A DNA stretch of 64,000 bases. Source: Synchiropus splendidus. Its lineage: Eukaryota; Chordata; Actinopteri; Syngnathiformes; Callionymidae. Both the position numbers and the translations under genes were made by a program. Every line of letters begins with the position of its first letter. Positions within the stretch are counted from its first letter, which is position 1. Positions 25,560 through 36,210 of this stretch are shown piece after piece. The stretch covers positions 930,001 to 994,000 of the forward strand of contig NC_071350.1 of assembly GCF_027744825.2 (NCBI RefSeq). The letters are read 5' to 3'. Below the pieces are notes generated by a model. It worked only from the letters and a program-made list of their open reading frames with translations. It had not been told where the DNA came from and ran no database searches.

Positions 25560-26400
25560 GAAAGGGTCTTTCTAGTAGCTGCACATCAAATCTAAGCTGT
25601 CTGAAATGTTTTTTCCAAAGTTATCAACATTTTTATGTTTGGCGTTCTGGAACCCACCTTATCTCATTCTGAAAAGGTGTTTTTTGCATTGTGCCATAAC
25701 TTTGCAGGGATGCCACAGAACATGAAATTTTCACCTGCCGCATAGTAGAAAGGGTCGTTCTAATAGTTGCACTTCAAATCTAAGCTCTCTGAAGTGTTTT
25801 TCGAAAGTTATCAACATTTTTGTGTTTGACGTTCCGGAACCCACCTTATCTCAGGCTGAAAACGCGTTTTCTCCATTGTGCCATAACTTTGGAGGGAAGC
25901 TTCAGAACATGAAATTTTCACCTCCCACTATAGCAGAAAGGGTCTTTCTAGTACTTGCACATCAAATCTAAGCTGTCTGAAGTGTATTTCAAAAGTTATC
26001 AACTTTTTTATGTTTGGCGTTCCGGAATCGACCTTATCTCAGGCTGAAAACGCGTTTTCGGAATTGTGCCATAACTTGGCAGGGAAGCTTCAGAACATGA
26101 AATTTTAACCTCCCACTATAGCAGAAAGGGTCTTTCTCGTAGTTGCACATCAAATCTAAGCTGTCTGATATGTTTTTCCAAAGTTATCTACTTTTTTCTG
26201 TTTGGCGTTCTGGAACCCACCTTATCACAGTCTGAAAACGCGTTTTCTGCATTGTGCCATAACTTTGCAGGGAAGATTCAGAACATTAAATTTTCACATC
26301 CCACTATAGCAGAAAGGGTTTTTCTAGTAGTTGCACATCAGAGCTAAGCTGTCTGAAGTGTTTTTCCAAAGTTATCAACATTTTTATGTTTGGCGTTCCG
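25560..26400 (+). repeat. Paralog of the solo-LTR locus (empty site)
   Basis: This segment matches about 30256-30884 at an offset of 4696 bp (25 monomers) and then 32596-32812 at an offset of 6412 bp. The change in offset, 1716 bp, equals the 1711-bp LTR plus a 5-bp target duplication. Shared private variants include GGGATGCCACAGAAC, TTTCTCCATTGTGCC with TTTGGAGGG, CTGATATGTTTTTCC, and TATCTACTTTTTTCTG followed by CTTATCACAGTCTG. At 26184-26188 TTATC occurs once, as expected for an unoccupied target. Confidence 0.92.
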
Positions 26401-26582
26401 GAATCGACCTTATCTCAGGCTGAAAACGCGTTTTCTGCATTGTGCCATAACTTTGCAGGGAAGCTTCAGAACATGAAATTTCTACATCCCACTATAGCAG
26501 AAAGGGTCTTTCTAGTAGTTGCACATTAAATCTAAACTGTTTGAAGTGTTTTTCCAAAGTAATCAACATTTTTAAGTTTGGC
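26395..26582 (+). repeat. Representative 188-bp satellite monomer
   Basis: One monomer close to the consensus, taken from the start of GTTCCGGAAT to the base before the next one, exactly 188 bp. Positions within the monomer: 2-9 TTCCGGAA palindrome; 23-34 AGGCTGAAAACG; 29-40 AAAACGCGTTTT, a perfect 12-bp palindrome; about 68-73 HindIII site; 166-174 TTATCAACA. CpGs of the consensus cluster in the first 40 bases (CCGG, TCGA, CGCG) and the remaining 148 bases are almost CpG-free. Because 188 is 3n+2, each successive monomer shifts the reading frame, and a TAA in ATCTAAGCTG closes the main plus-strand frame once per monomer. Confidence 0.93.
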
Positions 26583-29500
26583 GTTCCGGAATCAACCTTA
26601 TCTCAGGCTGAAAACGCATTTTACGCATTGTGCCATAACTTTGCTGGAAAGCTTCAGAACATTACATTTTCACCTCCCACTATAGCAGAAAGGGTCTTTC
26701 TAGTAGTTGCACATCAAATCTAAGCTGTCTGAAGTGTTTTTCCAAAGTTATCAACATTTTTATGTTTGGCGTTCCGGAATTGACCTTATGTCAGGCTGAA
26801 AACGCGTTTTCTGCATTGTGACATAACTTTGCAGGGAAGCTTCAGAACATGAAATTTTAACCTCCCACGATAGCAGAAAGGGTCTTTCTAGTAGTTGCAC
26901 ATCAAATCGAAGCTGTTTGAATTGTTTTTCCAAAGTTATCAATATTTTTATGTTTGGCGTTCCGGAATCGACCTTATCTCAGGCTGAAAACGCGTTTCCT
27001 GCATTGTGGCATAACTTTGCAGGGAAGCTTCAGAACATCGAATTTTCACCTCCCACAATGGCAGAAATGGTCTTTCTAGTAGTTGCACATCAAATCTAAG
27101 CTGTCTGAAGTGTTTTTACAGAATTATGAACATGTTTATGTTTGGCGTTCCGGAATCGACCTTATCTCAGGCTGAAAACGCGTTTTACGCATGGTGCCAT
27201 AACTTTGCAGGGAAGCTTCAGAACATCGAATTTTCACCTCCCACTATTGCAGAAACGGTCTTTCTCGTAGTTGCACATCAAATCTAAGCTGTCTGAAGTG
27301 TTTTTCCAAAGTTATCAACATTTTTATGTTTGGCGTACCAGAATCTATCTTATCTCAGGCTGAAAACTCGTTTTCTGCATTGTGCCTTAACTTTGCAGGG
27401 AAGCTTCAGAACATGAAATTTTCACCTCCCACTATAGCAGAAATGGTCTTTTTAGTAGTTGCTCGTCAAATCTAAGCTGTCTGAAGTGTTTTTCCAAAGT
27501 TTTCAACATTTTTATGTTTGGCGTTCCGGAACCCACCTCATCTCAGGCTGAAAACGTGTTTTCTGCATTGTGCCATAACTTTGCAGGGAAGCTTCAGAAC
27601 ATGAAATTTTCACCTCCCACTATATCAGAAAGGATCTTTCAAGTAGTTGCACATCACATCTAAGCTGTCTGAAGTGTTTTTCCAAAGTTCTCAACATTCT
27701 AATGTTTGGCGTTCTGGAACCCACCTTATCTCAGGCTGAAAACGCGTTATCTGCATTGTGCCATAACTTTGCAGGAAAGCTGCAGAATATGAAATTTTCA
27801 CCTCCAACTATAGCAGAAAGGGTCTTTCTAGTAGTTACACATCAAATCTAAGCTGTCTGAAGTGTTTTTCCGAAGTTATCAACATTTTTATGTTTGGCGT
27901 TCCGGAATCGACCATATCTCAGGCTGAAAACACGTTTCCTGCATTGTGGCATAACTTTGCAGGGAAGCCTCAGAACATGAAATTTTCATTTCCCACTGTA
28001 GCAGAAAGGGTCTTTCTAGTAGTTGCTCTTCAAATCTTAGCTGTCTGAAGTGTTCTTCCAAAGTTCTCAACATTTTTATGTTTGGTGTTCTGAAATCAAC
28101 CTCATCTCAGGCTGAAAACGCGTTTTACGCATTGTGCCATAACTTTGCAGGGAAGCTTCACAACATGATATTTTCACCTCCCACTATAGCAGAAAGGGTC
28201 TTTCTCGTAGTTGCATATCAAATCTAAGCTGTCTGAAGTGTTTTTCCAAAGTTTTCAAGATTTTTATGTTTGGTGTTCCTGAATCGACCTTATCTCAGGC
28301 CGAAAACGCGTATTCTGCATTGTGCCTTAACTTTGCAGGGAAGCTTTAGAACATGAAATTTTCATCTCCCACTATAGCAGAAAGGGTCTTTCTAGTAGTT
28401 GCACATCAAATTTAAGCTGTCTGTTGAGTTTTTCCTGAGTTATCAACATTTTTATGTTTGGTGTTCTGAAATCAACCTCATCTCAGGCTGAAAATGCATT
28501 TTACGCATTGTGCCATAACTTTGCAGGGAAGCTTCAGAATATGATATTTTCACCTCCCACTATAGCAGAAAGGGTCTTTCTAGTAGTTGCATATCAAATC
28601 TAAGCGGTCTGATGTGTTGTTCCAAAGTTATCAACATTTTTATGTTTGGCGTTCCGGAACTCTCCTTATCTCACGCTTAAAACGCGTTTTCTGCATTGTG
28701 CCATAACTTTGCAGGGAAGCTTTAGAACATGAAATTTTCACCTCCCACTTCAGCAGAAATGGTATATCTAGTAGTTGCACATCAAATCTAAGCTGTCTGT
28801 AGAGTTTTTCCTGAGTTATCAACATTTTTATGTTTGGCGTTCCGGAATCGACCTTATCTCACGCAGAAAACGTGTTTTCTGCATTGTGCCATAACTTTGG
28901 AGGGAAGCTTCAGAACATGAAATTTTAACCTGCCACTATTGCAGAAAGGGTATTTCTAGTAGTTGCACATCAAATCTAACCTGTCTGAAGTGTTTTTCCA
29001 AAGTTATCAACATTCTTATGTTTGGCGTTCTGGAATCAACCTTATCTCAGGCTGAAAACGCGTTTTCTGCTTGGTGTCATCACTTTGCAGGAAAGCTGCA
29101 GAATATGAAATTTTCACCTCCCACTATAGCAGAAAGGGTCTTTCTAGTAGTTGCACAACAAATCTAAGCTGTCTGAAGTGCTTTTCGAAAGTTACCAACA
29201 TTTTTATGTTTGGCGTTCCTGAATCGACCTTATCTCAGGCCGAAAACCTGTTTTCTGCATTGTGCCATAACTTTGCAGGGAAGTTTCAGAGCATGAAATT
29301 TTAACAAGCCACTATAGCAGAAAAGGTCATTCTAGTAGTTGCACATCAAATCTAAGCTCTCTTGAAGTGTTTTTCAACAGTTATCAACATTTTTATGTTT
29401 GGCGTTCCGGAACCCACCTTATCTCAGGCTGAACACCCGTTCTCTGCATTGTGCCATAACTTTGCAGGGAAGCTTCAGAACATGAAATTTTCACCCCCCC

Positions 29501-30879
29501 ACTATAGCAGAAAGGGTCTGTCTTGTAGTTGCACATGAAATCTAAGCTGTCTGAAGTGTTTTTCCAAATTTATCAAAATTTTTATGTTTGGCGTTCCGGA
29601 ACCCACCTTATCTCAGGCTGAAAACGCGTTTTCTCCATTGTGCCATAACTTTGCAGGGAAGCATCAGAACATGAAATTTTCACCTCCCACTATAGCAGAA
29701 AGGGTCTTTCTAGTACTTGCAAATCTAAGCTGTCTGAAGTGTATTTCAAAAGTTATCATATTTTTTATGTTTGGCGTTCCTGAATCGACCTTATCTCAGG
29801 CTGAAAACGCGTTTAACGCATTGTTCCATAACTTTGCAGGGAAGCTTCAGAACATGAAATTTTCACCTCCCACAATCGCAGAAATGGTCTTTCTTGTAGT
29901 TGCACATCTAATCTAAGCTGTCTGAAGTGTTTATCCAAAGTTATCAACATTTTTATGTTTGGCGTTCCGGAATCGACCTTTTCTCAGGCTGAAAACGCGT
30001 TTTCTGCATTGTGCCATAACTTTGCAGGGAAGCTTCAGAACATGAAATTTTAAACTTGCGCTATAGCAGAAAAGGTCTTTCTCGTAGTTGTACATCAAAT
30101 CTGAGCTGTCTGAAGTGTTTTTCCAAAGTTATCAACATTTTAATGTTTGGCGTTCCGGAATTGACCTTATCTCAGGCTGAAAACGCGTTTTACGCATTGT
30201 GCCATAACTTTGCATAAAGCTTCAGAACATTAAATTTTCACCTCCCACTATAGCAGAAAGGGTCTTTCTAGTAGCTGCACATCAAATCTAAGCTGTCTGA
30301 AATGTTTTTTCCAAAGTTATCAACATTTTTATGTTTGGCTTCCTGGAACCCACCTTATCTCAGTCTGAAAACGTGTTTTTTGCATTGTGCCATAACTTTG
30401 CAGGGATGCCACAGAACATGAAATTTTCACCTGCGGCATAGTAGAAAGGGTCGTTCTAGTAGTTGCACTTCAAATCTAAGCTCTCTGAAGTGTTTTTCGA
30501 AAGTTATCAACATTTTTATGTTTGGCGTTCCGGAACCCACCTTATCTCAGGCTGAAAACGCGTTTTCTCCATTGTGCCATAACTTTGGAGGGAAACTTCA
30601 GAACATGAAATTTTCACCTCCCACTATAGCAGAAAGGGTCTTTCTAGTACTTGCACATCAAATCTAAGCTGTCTGAAGTGTATTTCAAAAGTTATCAACT
30701 TTTTTATGTTTGGCGTTCCGGAATCGACCTTATCTCAGGCTGAAAACGCGTTTTCGGAATTGTGCCATAACTTGGCAGGGAAGCTTCAGAACATGAAATT
30801 TCCACCTCCCACTATAGCAGAAAGGGTCTTTCTCGTAGTTGCACATCAAATCTAAGCTGTCTGATATGTTTTTCCAAAG

Positions 30880-30884
30880 TTATC
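30880..30884. repeat. Solo LTR target-site duplication, left
   Basis: TTATC (monomer positions 166-170 in GTTATC) directly before the TG that starts the LTR. The choice of 5 rather than 6 bp follows from the TG...CA rule, since the next base T is shared by the LTR start and the satellite. Confidence 0.88.
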
Positions 30885-30923
30885 TGTTGTATACACTGGA
30901 AGTTCGAAAATATTATAATCAAA

Positions 30924-31019
30924 ACCTGCTAAATAATATTTGATATTGTTTCTGTTTTTATCATTAATGGACCTGCTAAATAATATTTGATATTGTTTTT
31001 GATTTTTTATCATTAATTG
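30924..31019 (+). repeat. 47-bp direct duplication in the LTR U3 region
   Basis: Two adjacent copies start at 30924 and 30971 with ACCTGCTAAATAATATTTGA and run to TATCATTAAT. The second has a slightly longer T-rich middle. Tandem duplications in U3 are a common way for LTR enhancers to change, but no specific binding site is claimed here. Confidence 0.88.
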
Positions 31020-31409
31020 TTTAATGTTTCAAACTTTAGTGAACCTGTATGCGTTTGATCATGCGCGTTTGAACTCACGAACAGCTGTGTGCTTGGATCT
31101 GAGATTGACCTTGAAGGCGCGCTCATTTGAAGCGGCCATCTTGAACTTAGTTTGAACCTGTGCGCACGTGTTGACAAAATGGAGTGGATGTACTGACCTA
31201 ATATGGTGAACCGGGCATCAGTGACGTATAAAAAATGATGTAAGTGCTGACGCAATTGACACTAATATGATCTATCACCGAACATGTATCCTTTTGAGGG
31301 AGGAACTTCAAAAGGCCACCTGGAGAAAAAACAAGATAAGTTATAGATATGACTAATTGGCTTGGCGTGAGAAAACGGATGTCGGTATGTCTTCAAAGCC
31401 GTGTGTCGC

Positions 31410-31417
31410 TATATAAG
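31410..31417 (+). promoter_or_regulatory. Probable TATA box of the LTR promoter
   Basis: TATATAAG within GTCGCTATATAAGCGCTC, a TATA element in GC-rich surroundings. It would place a start site near 31438-31445 (around GAGTTCTTGCTC) and give a U3 of about 555 bp. Upstream U3 also has an E-box CACGTG at 31165-31170 and a half CRE TGACGTA at 31222-31228. A second TATAAAAAA at 31227-31235 is a less favoured alternative. Confidence 0.65.
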
Positions 31418-31587
31418 CGCTCGGAGATGTGACCCTGAGTTCTTGCTCTTTTTGGATCTTCGCCCGCGTTTGTCCGCCGTAAGTTTTTATCTTATCTTGG
31501 GACGGTGCTCTTGCTGTTTGCTCTCGGACCATTTGATTTCAACTCATCTTTTATTTCTCTTTTACTATTTTTGAATTAATCCTTTTT

Positions 31588-31851
31588 ATTGAAGTGTTTT
31601 CGATTATATGGTTTTGAAGTATTTTAATTATATGGCTTTTGAAGTGTTTTTGATTATATGGTTTTGAAGTATTTTTAATTATACGGCTTTTGAAGTGTTT
31701 TGATTATATGGTTTTGAAGTATTTTTAATTATACGGTTATTGAAGTAATTTTGATTATATGGTTTTGAAGTATTCTTAATTATACGGTTTTTGAAGTGTT
31801 TTTGATTATATGGTTATTGAAGTAATTTTGATTATATGGTTTTTGAAGTAT
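31588..31851 (+). repeat. 26-bp minisatellite inside the LTR
   Basis: About ten tandem units of 24-27 bp, each starting GAAGT and ending near TATATGG or TATACGG plus TTTT. In the first eight units two types mostly alternate, GAAGTGTTTTTGATTATATG and GAAGTATTTTTAATTATACG, so the real repeating unit may be a dimer of about 51 bp. It lies between the TATA box and the poly(A) signal, so it would be in the transcript leader/R region if the promoter call is right. Confidence 0.9.
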
Positions 31852-31858
31852 ATGTACT

Positions 31859-31880
31859 AGTACCAGCGTCTGGCGGTACT
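31859..31880 (+). other. Hairpin 1 in the LTR (stem AGTACC/GGTACT)
   Basis: Inverted repeat with outer arms AGTACC and GGTACT around AGCGTCTGGC. It directly follows the minisatellite. The core CAGCGTCTGG is repeated in the next hairpin, which suggests a duplicated structured element. Confidence 0.7.
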
Positions 31881-31892
31881 TTTGATATTGTT

Positions 31893-31916
31893 GGGTATCA
31901 GCGTCTGGCAATACCC
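31893..31916 (+). other. Hairpin 2 in the LTR (stem GGGTAT/ATACCC)
   Basis: Inverted repeat GGGTAT...ATACCC enclosing CAGCGTCTGGCA, the same core as hairpin 1 but with different outer arms. Arms that differ while each still pairs are suggestive of selection on structure rather than sequence, though two examples are not proof. Confidence 0.7.
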
Positions 31917-32011
31917 TTGAGTTTATGGATTTTATTGTTTTTGGTTGACTTTGCTGTTTTTACTATTCTTTTATTAATTTTTTGAAGAAACATTTTTGTG
32001 ACAAAAAACAA

Positions 32012-32017
32012 AATAAA
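32012..32017 (+). terminator. Probable LTR poly(A) signal
   Basis: AATAAA inside an A-rich run (ACAAAAAACAAAATAAAATT), about 600 bp after the TATA box. Cleavage would fall near 32030-32040, giving an unusually long R of about 590 bp and a U5 of about 560 bp. The signal is canonical but the R/U5 border is inferred. Confidence 0.6.
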
Positions 32018-32116
32018 ATTGAGTACGAATTAAGTACTGAAAAGGCACAACGGCGTGGATCCCTGACTACTAAAGAATCAACTGGCTCCTACCTACTACC
32101 ATCAATTGGGTTATAG

Positions 32117-32122
32117 GTGAGT
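32117..32122 (+). promoter_or_regulatory. Candidate 5' splice site in LTR U5
   Basis: TATAG followed by GTGAGTT closely matches the vertebrate splice-donor consensus (AG|GTRAGT). A weaker candidate, GTAAGT, occurs at 31479. Retroelements with leader splicing do use donors in this area, but nothing in the window shows use. Confidence 0.35.
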
Positions 32123-32335
32123 TACTGTTTGATTTCCTCCTGTTGCACATTTAATGAGTGTCTCACATGGCAGCATTATTCCATCCTGAATTATTGTGTC
32201 AATGATTAGGTGGTAGTTTTCGGCATTTATGGGGAAAATGTTATTTGAAAGGAATGGATTTAGGATCCGATCATGAGTCCCTAAACGAAGTTAAGTAAAG
32301 AGACTACGATAAGGTGTAGCATTGTAAGGTCAAGA

Positions 32336-32353
32336 ACCTGTTTCTTAACAGGT
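32336..32353 (+). other. Perfect stem-loop in LTR U5
   Basis: ACCTGTTTCTTAACAGGT: seven perfect base pairs closing a four-base TCTT loop. A weaker inverted pair, GGGCTA/TAACCC, follows a few bases later. The role is unknown. Confidence 0.7.
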
Positions 32354-32595
32354 CGGGCTAATTAAATAACCCGCTCAGTGAAGCGCCGACACTACTCACT
32401 AATATAATAAGGTATAGTTGATATGCTTATTATAGATTTAGAACCGTGTCCGCAACAAGAGGCTGACTGAGTTGACCAACCGAGGGGCCCTTTACCATAG
32501 AGGCAAAGGGAGGTAGTGTGCTTGGAACTAGGGACGGCTTATGTTATAGCTAATCGCCTTGTACACAAGACCTTGAAAACCTAAACCCGACGACA

Positions 32596-32600
32596 TTATC
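32596..32600. repeat. Solo LTR target-site duplication, right
   Basis: TTATC directly after the terminal CA, followed by TACTTTTTTCTG, the exact continuation seen at the empty site beginning at 26189. Confidence 0.88.
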
Positions 32601-33719
32601 TACTTTTTTCTGTTTGGCGTTCTGGAACCCACCTTATCACAGTCTGAAAACGCGTTTTCTGCATTGTGCCATAACTTTGCAGGGAAGCTTCAGAACATGA
32701 AATTTTCACATCCCACTATAGCAGAAAGGGTTTTTCTAGTAGTTGCACATCAGAGCTAAGCTGTCTGAAGTGTTTTTCCAAAGTTATCAACATTTTTATG
32801 TTTGGCGTTCCGGAATCGGCGTTATCTCAGACTGAAAACGCGTTTTACGCATTGTGCCATAACTTTGGAGGCAAGCATCAGAACATGAAATTTTCATCTC
32901 CCACTATAGCAGAAAGGGTCTTTCTAGTAGTTGCACATCAAATCTAAGCTGTCTGTAGAGTTTTTCCTGAGTTATCAACATTTTTATGTTTGGCATTCTG
33001 AAATCAACCTCATCTCAGGCTGAAAATGCATTTTACGCATTGTGCCATAACTTTGCAGGGAAGCTTCAGAATATGATATTTTCACCTCCCACTATAGCAG
33101 AAAGGGTCTTTCTAGTAGTTGCATATCAAATCTAAGCGGTCTGATGTGTTGTTCCAAAGTTATCAACATTTTTATGTTTGGCGTTCCGGAACTCTCCTTA
33201 TCTCACGCTTAAAACGCGTTTTCTGCATTGTGCCATAACTTTGCAGGGAAGCTTTAGAACATGAAATTTTCACCTCCCACTTCAGCAGAAAGGGTATATC
33301 TAGTAGTTGCACATCAAATCTAAGCTGTCTGTAGAGTTTTTCCTGAGTTATCTACATTTTTATGTTTGGCGTTCCGGAATCGACCTTATCTCACGCAGAA
33401 AACGTGTTTTCTGCATTGTGCCATAACTTTGGAGGGAAGCTTCAGAACATGAAATTTTAACCTGCCACTATTGCAGAAAGGGTATTTCTAGTAGTTGCAC
33501 ATCAAATCTAACCTGTCTGAAGTGTTTTTCCAAAGTTATCAACATTCTTATGTTTGGCGTTCCGGATCGCACCTTATTGAAAACGCATTTTCTGCATTGT
33601 GCCATAACTTGGCAGGGAAACTTCAGAACATGAAATTTTCACCTCCTACTATAGCAGAAAGGGTCTTTCTCGTAGTTGCATATCAAATCTAAGCTGTCTG
33701 AAGTGTTTTTCCAAAGTTA

Positions 33720-36210
33720 TCAACACTTTTATGTTTGGCGTTCCGGAATCGACCTTATCTCAGGCTGAAAACGCGTTTCTTGCATTGTGGCATAACTTTG
33801 CAGGGAAGCTTCAGAACATGAAATTTTCACCTCCCACTGTAGCAGAAAGGGTCTTTCTAGTAGTTGCACATCAAATCTAATCTGTCTGAAGTGTTTTTCC
33901 AAAGTTATCAACATTTTTATGTTTGACGTTCTGGAACCCACCTTATCTCAGGCTGAAAACGCGTTTTCTGCATTGTGCCAAAACTTTGAAGGTAAGCTCC
34001 AGAACATGAAATTTTCACCTCCCACTATAGCAGAATGGGTCTTTCTAGTAGTTGCACATCAAATCTAAGCTGTCTGAAGTGTTTTTCCAAAGTTCTCAAC
34101 ATTTTTATGTTTGGCGTTCTGAAATCAACCTCATCTCAGGCTGAAAACGCCTTTTACGCATTGTGCCATAACTTTGCAGGGAAGCTTTAGAACATGAAAT
34201 TTTAACCTCCCACTATAGCAGAAAGGGTCTTTCTAGTAGTTGCACATCAAATCTAAGCTGTCGAAAGTGTTTTTCCAAAGTTATCAACATTTTTATGTTT
34301 GGCGTTTCGGAATCGACCTTATCTCAGCCTGAAAACGCGCTTTACATATTTTGCCATAACTTTGCAGGGAAGCTTCAGAACATGACATTTTCACCTCCCA
34401 CTATAGCAGAAAGGGTCTTTCTAGTAGTTGCACATCAAATCTAAGCTGTCTGAAGTGTTTTTCCAAAGTAATCAACATTTTTATGTTTGGCGTTCTGGAA
34501 CCCACCTTATCTCAGGCTGAAAACGCGTTTTCTGGATAGTGCCATAACTTTGCAGGGAGACTTCAGAACATGAAATTTTCTCCTCCCACTATAGCAGAAA
34601 GGGTCTTTCTAGTAGTTGCACATCAAATCTAAGCTGTCTGAAGTGTTTTTCCAAAGTTATCAATATTTTTATGTTTGGCGTTCCGGAATCGACCTTATCT
34701 TAGGCTGAAAACGCGTTTCCTGCATTGTGGCATAACTTTGCAGTGAAGCTTCAGAACATGAAATTTTCAACTCCCACTATAGCAGAAAGGGTCTTTCTAG
34801 TAGTTGCACATCAAATCCAGGCTGTCTGAAGTGTTTTTCCAAAGTTATCAATATTTTTATGTTTGGCGTTCCGGAATCGACCTTATCTCAGGCTGAAAAC
34901 GCGTTTCCTGCATTGTGGCATAACTTTGCAGTGAAGCTTCAGAACATGAAATTTTCACCTCCCACTGTAGCAGATAGGGTCTTTCTAGTAGTTGCACATC
35001 AAATCTAAGCTGTCTGTAGAGTTTTTCCTGAGTTATCAACATTTTTATGTTTGGCGTTTCGGAATCGACCTTATCTCAGCCTGAAAACGCGCTTTACATA
35101 TTTTGCCATAACTTTGCAGGGAAGCTTCAGAACATGACATTTTCACCTCCCACTACAGCAGAAAGGGTCTTTCTAGTAGTTGCACATCAAATCTAAGCTG
35201 TCTGAAGTGTTTTTCCAAAGTTATCAACATTTTTATATTTGGCGTTCTGGAACCCACCTTATCTCAGGCTGAAAACACGTTTTCTGGATAGTGCCATAAC
35301 TTTGCAGGGAGACTTCAGAACATGAAATTTTCTCCTCCCACTATAGTAGAAAGGGTCTTTCTAGTAGTTGCACATCAAATCTAAGCTGTCTGTAGAGTTT
35401 TTCCTGAGTTATCAACATTTTTATGTTTGGCGTTCCGGAATCGACCTTATCTCACGCAGAAAACGTGTTCTCTGCATTGTGCCATAACTTTGCAGGGAAG
35501 CTTTAGAACATGAAATTTTCACCTCCCACTAGAGCAGAAATGGTATTTCTAGTAGTTGCACAACAAATCTAAGCTGTCTGCAGTGTTTTTCGAAAGTTAT
35601 CAACATTTTTATGTTTGGCCTTCCGGAATCGACCTTATCTCAGGATGAAAACGCATTTTCTGCATTGTGCCAAAACTTTTCAGGGAAGCTTCAGAATATG
35701 AAATTTTCACGTCCCACTATAGCAGAAAGGGTATTTCTAGTAGTTGCACATCAAATCTAAGCTGTCTGTAGAGTTTTTCCTGAGTTATCAACATTTTGAT
35801 GTTTGGCGTTCTGAAATCAACCTCATCTCAGGCTGAAAACGCGTTTTACGCATTGTGCCATAACTTTGCAGGGAAGCTTCAGAACATGATATTTTCACCT
35901 CCCACTAGAGCAGAAAGGGTATTTCGAGTAGTTGCACAACAAATCTAAGCTGTCTGAAGTGTTTTTCGAAAGTTATCAACATTTTTATGTTTGGCGTTCC
36001 GGAATCGACCTTATCTTAGGATGAAAAATCGTTTTCTGCATTGTCCCATAACTTTGCAGAGAAGCTTCAGAACATGAAATTCTGACAACCCAATATAGCA
36101 GAAAGGGTCTTTCTAGTAGTTGCGCATCAAATCTAAGCTGTCTGAAGTGTATTTCCAAAGTTATCAACATTTTCATGTTTGGCGTTGTGGAACCCACCTT
36201 ATCTCAAGCT
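33720..36210 (+). repeat. Segmental satellite repeat, copy 1
   Basis: Matches 37668-39218. The left part (33720 to about 34500) has a 3948-bp offset (21 monomers) and the right part (about 35440-36210) a 3008-bp offset (16 monomers), so this copy holds five monomers (about 34500-35440) that the other lacks. Shared markers are GTTTCTTGCATTGTGG, CAGCCTGAAAACGCGC with TTTACATATTTTGCC, CTCACGCAGAAAACG and GGCGTTGTGGAACCC. Confidence 0.82.

Larger units (their letters stand above)
22163..30884 (+). repeat. 188-bp satellite array, middle block
   Basis: Same satellite family and orientation, about 46 monomers, between the LINE fragment and the solo LTR. It begins with a shortened monomer (from 22163 to the equivalent point near 22282 is about 120 bp) lacking the segment from the HindIII region to the start of the CAAATCTAAG motif. 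The stretch at about 25560-26400 recurs at an offset of 4696 bp around the solo LTR. The stretch at about 28460-29010 recurs near 32990-33520. No gene is seen. Open frames of up to 110 codons, such as those near 23008 and 29584, are monomer artefacts. Confidence 0.97.
30885..32595 (+). mobile_element. Solo LTR of an LTR retrotransposon or endogenous retrovirus
   Basis: A 1711-bp non-satellite insertion beginning TGTTGTATACACTGG and ending CCCGACGACA. The ends are TG...CA with a short imperfect inverted repeat (TGTTGT / ACGACA). It is flanked by direct TTATC repeats (30880-30884 and 32596-32600), and the empty site is preserved at 26184-26188. It holds a TATA box, a later AATAAA and no coding region, primer-binding site or second LTR, which is the picture of a solo LTR left by recombination between two LTRs. 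Orientation is plus. A 5-bp duplication occurs in several families (Ty3/gypsy, Ty1/copia, BEL/Pao and some retroviruses), so I do not assign one. The length is at the long end for an LTR. Confidence 0.9.

Noticed and set aside
26395..26582. Possible tRNA-derived (SINE-like) origin from GTTCCGGAATC resembling a Pol III B box
   Set aside because: Two extra bases interrupt the B-box consensus and no convincing A box stands at the right distance.
26395..26582. CENP-B box in the monomer
   Set aside because: No TTCG....A..CGGG arrangement is found. TTCCGGAA and TTTTTCGAAAG do not fit the consensus.
31013..31255. 80-codon minus-strand open frame inside the LTR
   Set aside because: It lies antisense in U3 with no recognisable protein features, so chance is the simplest explanation.
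30885..32595. A host gene or unique euchromatic DNA inside the array
   Set aside because: The TG...CA ends, 5-bp duplication, TATA and poly(A) signals and empty paralogous site fit an LTR better, and no coding frame is seen.
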